From contig JAAALK010000289.1 of NCBI GenBank assembly GCA_019279435.1, positions 31,811,067 through 31,875,066 of the forward strand: DNA of 64,000 nt, given 5' to 3'. Made by a program: the position numbers and the translations under genes. Origin of the DNA: Zizania palustris. Taxonomy: Eukaryota; Streptophyta; Magnoliopsida; Poales; Poaceae. Below, piece by piece: positions 57,941 through 64,000 of this stretch; positions within the stretch are counted from its first letter, which is position 1; the number at the start of each line of letters is the position of its first letter. The notes beneath the pieces were generated by a model. The model saw only the letters and a list, made by a program, of their open reading frames with translations, ran no database searches and was not told the DNA's origin.

Positions 57941-59390
57941 CGACCAGCTACAAGACAGGTATGGAGGGTGAAGCTGGTTGAGATAACCAACCCGGCTCCT
58001 AGTCCGAGCGACGACGACATGCTCGACGATGATTACTCGCCCGTCTCCGAGGGGCCTGCACCCAAGGTGATGGACATCAACATCGTCACACTACCCACTG
58101 AGTTCGCCCTGCCACAGGATGAGGCCGAGGTCGCTCAATTGAACCTCGGCCCGCGCAACGCCATCTTCAAGAAGCACGAGGACTCGGCTCGCCATTTGAA
58201 GCCTCTCTATGTTAGAGGTCACATCGATGGAAAGCCGATTTCCCAAACGCTCGTCGACGGCGGTGCCACTGTTAACTTAATGCCTTACTCGTTGTTGAAG
58301 AAACTTGGTAGGGACGAAGATGATCTGAAGAAAACTAACTTGATGCTCAACGACTTCAACGACGAGAGCTCCGAGGCCAAGGGCGTACTCTCCATGGAAT
58401 TGACAGTGGGCAATAATACATTGCCAACAACATTTTTTGTCATCGATGTGCAAGGTAACTACAGCGTGTTGCTTGGGCGCGACTGGATTCATGCGAATTG
58501 CTGCATTCCTTCTACCCTACACCAGTGCCTGATTCAGTGGGATGACGATGAGGTAGAGGTCATTCCCACGGATACTTCGGCCCAAGTAGCATTGGCCGAT
58601 GTATCAGTTGACGCCGTCCATAATGAAGTAGAGCGACTGCTCAAGGCTGAATTTATTAGGCCATGCAGGTACGCGGAATGGGTTGCTAACATTGTGCCTA
58701 TAGAGAAGAAAGGGAGCGGCAAGATACGGGTATGTATTGATTTCAGAGATCTGAACAGAGCCACTCCGAAAGACGAGTATCCAATGCCGATAGCCGACAT
58801 GATAATCAACGATGCTTTGGGACACAAGGTACTAAGTTTTCTTGATGGCAATGCTGGTTATAATCAAATATTTATGGCCAAAGAGGACGTCTACAAGACT
58901 GCCTTTCGATGCCCTGGTTTTGTTGGTTTATTCGAGTTGGTCGTTATGACTTTTGGTTTGAAGAATGATGGCGCCACATATCAGCGTGCTATGAACTTAA
59001 TCTTTCATGACTTGCTAGGGGTTATGTCAGAAGTTTACATCGATGATGTTGTAGTCAAATCAGACGCTATGAGAAACCATTTAGCCGATTTAAAGGTTGC
59101 TTTTGATAGAATGCGACAGTATGGTTTGAAAATGAACCCACTCAAGTGTGCCTTTGGTGTGTCAGCGGGTAAGTTCTTAGGTTTCATGATTCACGAGAGA
59201 GGCATAGAAATTGATCCTAAGAGGCTTGAGAAGATTAGAAACATTGCAGCGCCGACATGCAAAAAGGACGTACAGAAGTTGCTAGGCAAGATGAACTATC
59301 TGTGTCGCTTTATATCCAACTTGTCCGGCAAGATTGATGCCTTTGTCCCCATACTCCGGCTAAAGAACGAAGCCAAGTTCACTTGGGGGG
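57941..59390 (+). pseudogene. element E protease-RT, in-frame internal deletion
   Basis: A continuous frame joins protease (YVRGHIDGKPISQTLVDGGA, D-G-G) directly to RT. VSVDAVHNEVE runs into RLLKAEFIRPCRYAEW, skipping about 0.5 kb that in A and B holds the protease-RT spacer and the start of RT. RT motifs are intact: VCIDFRDLNRATPKDEYP, VLSFLDGNAGYNQIF, VYIDDVVVKSD. The frame continues through the RT connection (MNYLCRFISNLSGKIDAFVP) to TWG, where element F is inserted after a G run (59385-59390). Confidence 0.9.
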
Positions 59391-59885
59391 TGTTGGCGTA
59401 AAAGATTATGCTAACAGGTTTCTGTAGAAAAGAAACTAACAAACGAAGTGTTTGCGAAGAGAACTCTTCTAAGTCTCCGAAAGGATAATAACTTAGAATA
59501 GTTCGAATGTGTGTATTGAATAACTTGTATTCGGTCCCTATTACAAGGTGAAACGGGGGGTATTTATAGGCCCAAATATTAAGGAAAAGACCTATTTACC
59601 CCTCTATTACAACCGACATAGTGGAAACTATTCGGTACCCTTGATAGGGCTAAAATGGTAAAAGACTAATCTAATGATATAAAAGATAAATCTTCCATCT
59701 TAGCTGGCAATAAAGAACTCGCAGAACCTTAGTTCGAAGATGTACTTCGAACTAGTGCCTATCTTCGTACTTCGAGCTTGACTCAGGGTATCTTCGAAGA
59801 TGGACATCTGGAAACCTTCGAATCCACTATCTGCTTTCATGCTGTTGCGGCAATAACCCCGAAGATGAGATATTTTCCCCCAACA
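59391..59885 (-). repeat. 3' LTR of element F (495 bp)
   Basis: In plus orientation TGTTGGCG...CCCCCAACA, so the minus-strand LTR starts TGTTGGGGG and ends CGCCAACA. The minus strand has TATA box CCTATAAATACCCC at about 59561-59574. The purine tract next to it fixes it as the 3' LTR of a minus-oriented element. The flank is a G run, so a GGGGG target duplication is likely; the other end is outside the window. Confidence 0.8.
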
Positions 59886-59902
59886 GTAGCCCCTCGAATA
59901 CG
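59886..59902 (-). other. polypurine tract of element F
   Basis: The minus strand reads CGTATTCGAGGGGCTAC immediately before the LTR start TGTTGG. Confidence 0.6.
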
Positions 59903-60338
59903 CTTCTCCGTTCAACCTGTAATGTTAGGAGAGCAGTATACGGAAGCAAAAAATAACCAGACATAGGTGTTATTAAATTTCAATTCATCTCCGAAATATA
60001 TGAAGATGTAAGCTCCGAATGAGTCTTAAGATAACTACTTTTCGAACTATCTTAGAACAGACTCGGAAGTTCGAAAGTCTTTAAGACTTAGAGGAAATAG
60101 CCGTTAGTTTTCTGTTCCTAACAGAAACTGTAGAAAGCATTAATTTCGAAGAAAAGTAACGGCGGGAATGCAAAACGGCATGGGCTAACGGTAAGAATGT
60201 AAAGTTTAGGCTATAAATAGATGGCCTAGAACTTACCCGGTTACCTTTTCACTGCTCTCTCGCAATCAAACATCTTTTGAGCCCCTTGAGTTCTTTGAGC
60301 CCTAGCCCCCATTTCCTCAAAGCAATCCAGCGACCGCA
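59903..60338 (+). promoter_or_regulatory. promoter and leader of the antisense gene in element F
   Basis: GGCTATAAATAGATGG (TATA box at 60212-60219) is followed about 120 bp later by the ATG at 60339. It points away from the LTR, opposite to the element. TTCGAA-type palindromes are frequent in the upstream part. No LTR sequence contributes to this promoter. Confidence 0.65.
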
Positions 60339-63300
60339 ATGGTGAAGACTAAGGGATCTGGAGCTCCGTCGGCCTTGGCTCAGTAGCAGGCGGCTGCAGC
60401 AGCAGCAGCTGCAACATTGGCGGCGGCACCTCCGGCATCTGCAGTGACATCCATGGTGGCAGGAGGGAGAAATCCCCAAAGTATTGATGATCAAAGTCTC
60501 TGCCCGCCATCAACGAAGTATTTGGACCAGTCTTTCCAACTGGGATCTTCTACCTGCAAAAGGGAATCGCTAGCAATAGCAGTGGAAGGGAAGATCAGTA
60601 CCAGAGTGATGATTCGCAAGCCCGGAAAAGAGCTTATTCCGTCACCAAGGCCCGAAGAAGTGGTTGTATTCGAAGCCTTCTTCGAAGCTGGCTTGGGCCT
60701 TCCTGCAGTAGACTTCCTGGCAGAGGTACTCGATCTATTCCATGTCACCCTCCCTCAATTATCTCTGAATGCAGTAGCTAGACTGGCTATCTTCGAATGG
60801 GCATTGAGAGCCGAAGGTTGTGAGGGGAGGGCAGAGATCTTCGCTGCACTGCATAGGGCTTCATGCCAGCCTAAAACCTTCGTAGGTCCCGGAGGTGAAA
60901 AGGTAGTGGTTTCCTTCGGAAGCATTAATTTTAGGCTCCGGGACGAATATGCCCTGCAATTCCCTGCTAAGGCCATCAACGCAAGATGGTACACTGACTG
61001 GGTTATGAGGTGGTTCTATGCCGAAGTTGGAGCGAGTAACCCTCTGGACGGACCTTTGAAAGAGATCCAATTCCGGAAGGAAGCCTTAGTGCATCCCGGC
61101 CAAGGTCAGCTCGAAGCTCGTCTCAACCTGCTTCAAAGGATTAGCCGAAGGTTAAGCATGCGAGACTTAGCCGAAGAATACCTCGGGTTACAAATCTCTC
61201 CACTGATGGCCAACTGGCCTATCGTCTTCGAAGAGGATTCGGAAGGCGGTCTTCGAAAGATTACCGTGACTTCGAGCCCTGCAGGTAACTTCGAAGACAA
61301 CAAGTATTATGCATATTCATTCGGAGAAAAAACTAACTTGATTTATTTATTTTTTTAGCTTCTTCAGCCCCTGTTACTTCAGAGCAAATTATAAGGGCTT
61401 CGGAGAAGATGTTGGGCGCTCCAACTCCGACTGAAAAAGAATGGAGAATCAAGCTAGTCGGGAGTTGGGAGAGATTTAACAGAGTATGGGGAATGTTGGG
61501 AATCACTCCGCCCCCTCTGATGGATTGGGTGCCTTCGGAGAAAGGACCCAAGAAGAGGAAAGCCGAAGCTGGGACTTCGGGCTCCGCAAAAACTCCGGTG
61601 AAGAAGGTGGCTCGGAAGCCAAAAAATCTCGCACCTTCGAATCCTGCACCTTCGAGCTCAAGGGCTTCGGTTTCCGACTCCCAAGAAGAAACAGGGAGAT
61701 TGCTTGTGCATCTAATAGAAGAAGATGAAACTCAAGGGACTGCACAAGCCGAAGTACCTACGAACGTGCCGGAGTCCCAAGATAATGTTGATCAACCAAG
61801 GACTTCGGTAGTTCAGGAAGATGTATCTCAGGACGAAGTTCCTGTGAATGAGAGTGGGGTTGAAGTTACTATAGCTTCGATCCCCGAAGAAGCAACGAGG
61901 ACTGCTCAGGACGATGCTCCTGCAGTCCAAGACTTAACGGCTGATTCGGATGAAGAACTAGCCTTCGATCCACCGAACAGTCCAACGATGACTCCACTGC
62001 AAAATGTCGAAGGTAGACTTCGAATAACTTTTTCATGTTTATTTTGAGTATTTATACAATGTATAATACTTTTCATTATTTTTATAGAGTCCACTCCTAT
62101 GGAAGAAGTCCATCAAGAGGAAATAATTCCTGGACCTTCGACAACTTCGGAGCCAGCCCAGAGAGTTACTCAAATGGGACCTGGAAGAGGCAAAAGACAT
62201 ATAGAGCCCCTCCCTGCTGTAAGCTCCGGATCAACTCCGTCTGATTCAACAGACGAGAGCCAATCTTCCAGGGAGGGCCAGTCTCCAGTGGCTCTGAAGA
62301 CCACAGGCCAAAGCTCCGGTCCTTCGCTGAACGAAGATGACCAACAGGCAATAAGCATGCTCCCCTTGCTGGCTCCTTTCTTAGGGCAAACAACTGGTCT
62401 TCGGACTTTGCTCGAACCTTTGGATCGAGCTAGCCGTGACATAGGGGAGACCAATTTAGTGGCCATCCTGAGCAAGGCTGACAGGACGGAGCTTAATGCC
62501 GCTATTGAACGTGCAGCCTACCAGGTACGAAGCAACTGCGAAATATCATAGAATTCATCTTCGAATAAATATTTACCTTAATTTTTTATTTTTGCAGCAA
62601 ACTGTCTTGGCCCGAGCTGCAAATATATGCAATGACGAAGAGATCGCTCGTCTTCGGGAGGAAAATACTGTCCTTCAAAGGAATTTTAACATCTCCGAAA
62701 GTCGAGTGGCTCAAATGGATAATATAATATCAACAGAGCGAAGGGCCAGGCAAAGTTTGGAGGCTGCGAAGAAAGAGCTCGAAGCAGAAAGGATTGTGCT
62801 TCGAGCAGAAGTTGAAAAGCTGCGGGCGGAGCATGCTACTGCGGGGTCCGAGCTCGTCCGACTCCAAGAGGAAGCTAGCCAACTGTTAAACCAGAAGAAC
62901 ATTTTGACCACTGAGAATGCTAGGCTTTCTGGTGTTTTGGGCGAAGTCACTTCGACGAAGGATGCGCTGAACGAAGACAAGTTGAAGTCTGAGAAGGTGG
63001 CTGCGGAAGTTATGAGTCAATTGTTAGATGTCCTGGAGTACTTCGGTACTACTGGGATACTTCCTTCTGACGATAACATCACTCTTCTGCGCCGGTTGAA
63101 AAGGATCCAAGGAGTGGCGAAGCAGATGAAGACAGTGGACATTAGATACGGAGAACTCTTCGGACAAGTGTCTGCTGTTGGCCTACTTCGCTACTACGAA
63201 GATCTGGGCCGATCGATAACTCTGGACGTAGGAGGGGGCACAATCACCTTTGACGACGAGCGACTTCTAAAACCTTCCGAAGGTGTGGCTGCTGCTTGGC

Positions 63301-63993
63301 GAGCCTTCCAAACCTCATGGAGAGCCGAAGGTCGTTCCGCGATCAAGGCTTGGATCGATGAAGGCCAACGCCAGAAGCACGTTCGGACTCAAGCTTCGAG
63401 CAGTCAACCTCCTCCGAACCCGCAGGTTTAGAAGTACCTTAGGATTTTCGGCCATGTAAAGCTTTATGCTTATAAACATTTATCAATGAAAATCTTGTTT
63501 GTCATATTTTTAGGCTTTGCCTCTTACGGAAGACATCGAAGTGTTAGACCTTAACGACGAAGTTCGCTCATTATGGGCTACCTTCGATCTTCTTAAAGCT
63601 TATAAACGTCCTCGATTTCTAATTCCTCGAGATGACTCCGGCGTAATTACGCCCGAAGTAATCAAAGATGTATTGTCTTATATTAAAGAGGAAGAAAAAG
63701 AGGTTAACGTAAACACTTCGTCTTCTGAAGACGTTATTTGGTCTGAAGACGAAGATGAAGCTCGAAATAAAAAGCCTGAAGAACTTGGAAGCTGGGAAAG
63801 GAGCCCTGAACGGCTTCGAACTTGGGCCGAGCTTCAACAAGAACAGAAGGATTTTAGAGCTTCGAAGGGGAGCAAGAGAGTTAAACGTAAAGTTATCAGA
63901 ACTCCCGGTGCTGCAACTAGTCGTTCCACCCCTAGCTCTAGGGACCGAAGAGGTCTCCGATTCCTTCTTGGTATAGATACCAATTTTTCATAA
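60339..63993 (+). CDS. antisense gene of element F, Transposase_28-like, five exons
   Basis: Exons 60339-61284, 61359-62012, 62088-62524, 62598-63425, 63514-63993. Introns of 73-88 nt are all GT-AG, and only these junctions keep one frame (3,345 nt, about 1,114 residues, TAA at 63991). An in-frame TAG replaces Gln at codon 16 (60384); the next ATG in frame is 60453. Residues about 111-230 (FEAFFEAGLGLPAVDFLAEV...WYTDWVMRWFYAE) resemble the plant 'putative gypsy type transposon' domain (Transposase_28, PF04195). Next come a Ser/Lys/Glu-rich region, a long coiled coil (about 690-830, ARLREENTVLQ onwards) and an acidic C-terminus. It lies just inside the 3' LTR in opposite orientation, like the antisense gene described in maize Grande elements. 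Function unknown. Confidence 0.75.
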
Positions 63994-64000
63994 TGCAATC

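Larger units (their letters stand above)
54177..59390 (+). mobile_element. Tat-type Ty3/gypsy element E, 5' part
   Basis: LTR, PBS-like TTGGCGACTCCACTGGGA at 55467-55484, gag and a shortened protease-RT, cut at 59390 by element F. It is inserted in the second RNase H of element A. Two internal deletions (gag-protease near 57940 and protease-RT near 58630) distinguish it from A and B. Confidence 0.88.

Noticed and set aside
60249..60494. Minus-strand frame rich in C and R opposite the start of the antisense gene
   Set aside because: Complement of the GCAGCAGC alanine-coding run in exon 1 of the plus-strand gene.

Overview
The window reads as grass (Poaceae) nuclear DNA: one low-copy gene surrounded by nested LTR retrotransposons and one hAT DNA transposon. 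The grass assignment rests on the close resemblance of the cyclin protein to rice A2-type cyclin as I remember it, on GC-rich 5' ends and LTRs, and on Ty3/gypsy lineages typical of grasses. I cannot name the species.

Layout. 1-1013 is the 3' part of a RIRE3-like LTR. 1091-6553 holds two related LTR elements (3' LTRs 2279-3396 and 5691-6553), each carrying an antisense gene remnant with plant-mobile-domain-like protein. 6554-8700 is a decayed minus-strand gypsy fragment. 8895-12178 is a complete non-autonomous hAT element with an 8-bp target duplication and five ~0.5-kb tandem repeats. 12788-16185 (minus) is the one convincing host gene, an A2-type cyclin with 11 coding exons and 493 residues. 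17301-20203 is intergenic. 20204-23094 is the 5' part of a Ty1/copia element.

From 23095 to the end is a stack of insertions, mostly provable from 5-bp target duplications. Tat-type element A (plus, LTR 23324-24695) contains Tat-type element B (minus, 28651-52371, duplication GTTTC). B contains a chromovirus C of RIRE3/Tekay type (minus, 34971-50210, duplication CCCCC). C contains a solo LTR D (plus, 42146-45371, duplication GCGCT). A is also interrupted at 54177 by Tat element E (plus). E is cut at 59391 by element F, whose 3' LTR (59391-59885, minus) is in the window.

The most interesting object is in F: immediately inside its 3' LTR and opposite to it lies a five-exon gene (60339-63993, plus) with its own TATA box. 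Its four short introns all splice in frame, giving about 1,114 residues with a single in-frame stop at codon 16. The two elements at 1091-6553 have the same design (antisense, intron-containing, next to the 3' LTR) with a different protein. Antisense passenger genes thus recur in this window.

The retroelement polyproteins are decayed: mostly G:C to A:T nonsense changes, several lost catalytic aspartates, and internal deletions ending at short direct repeats.
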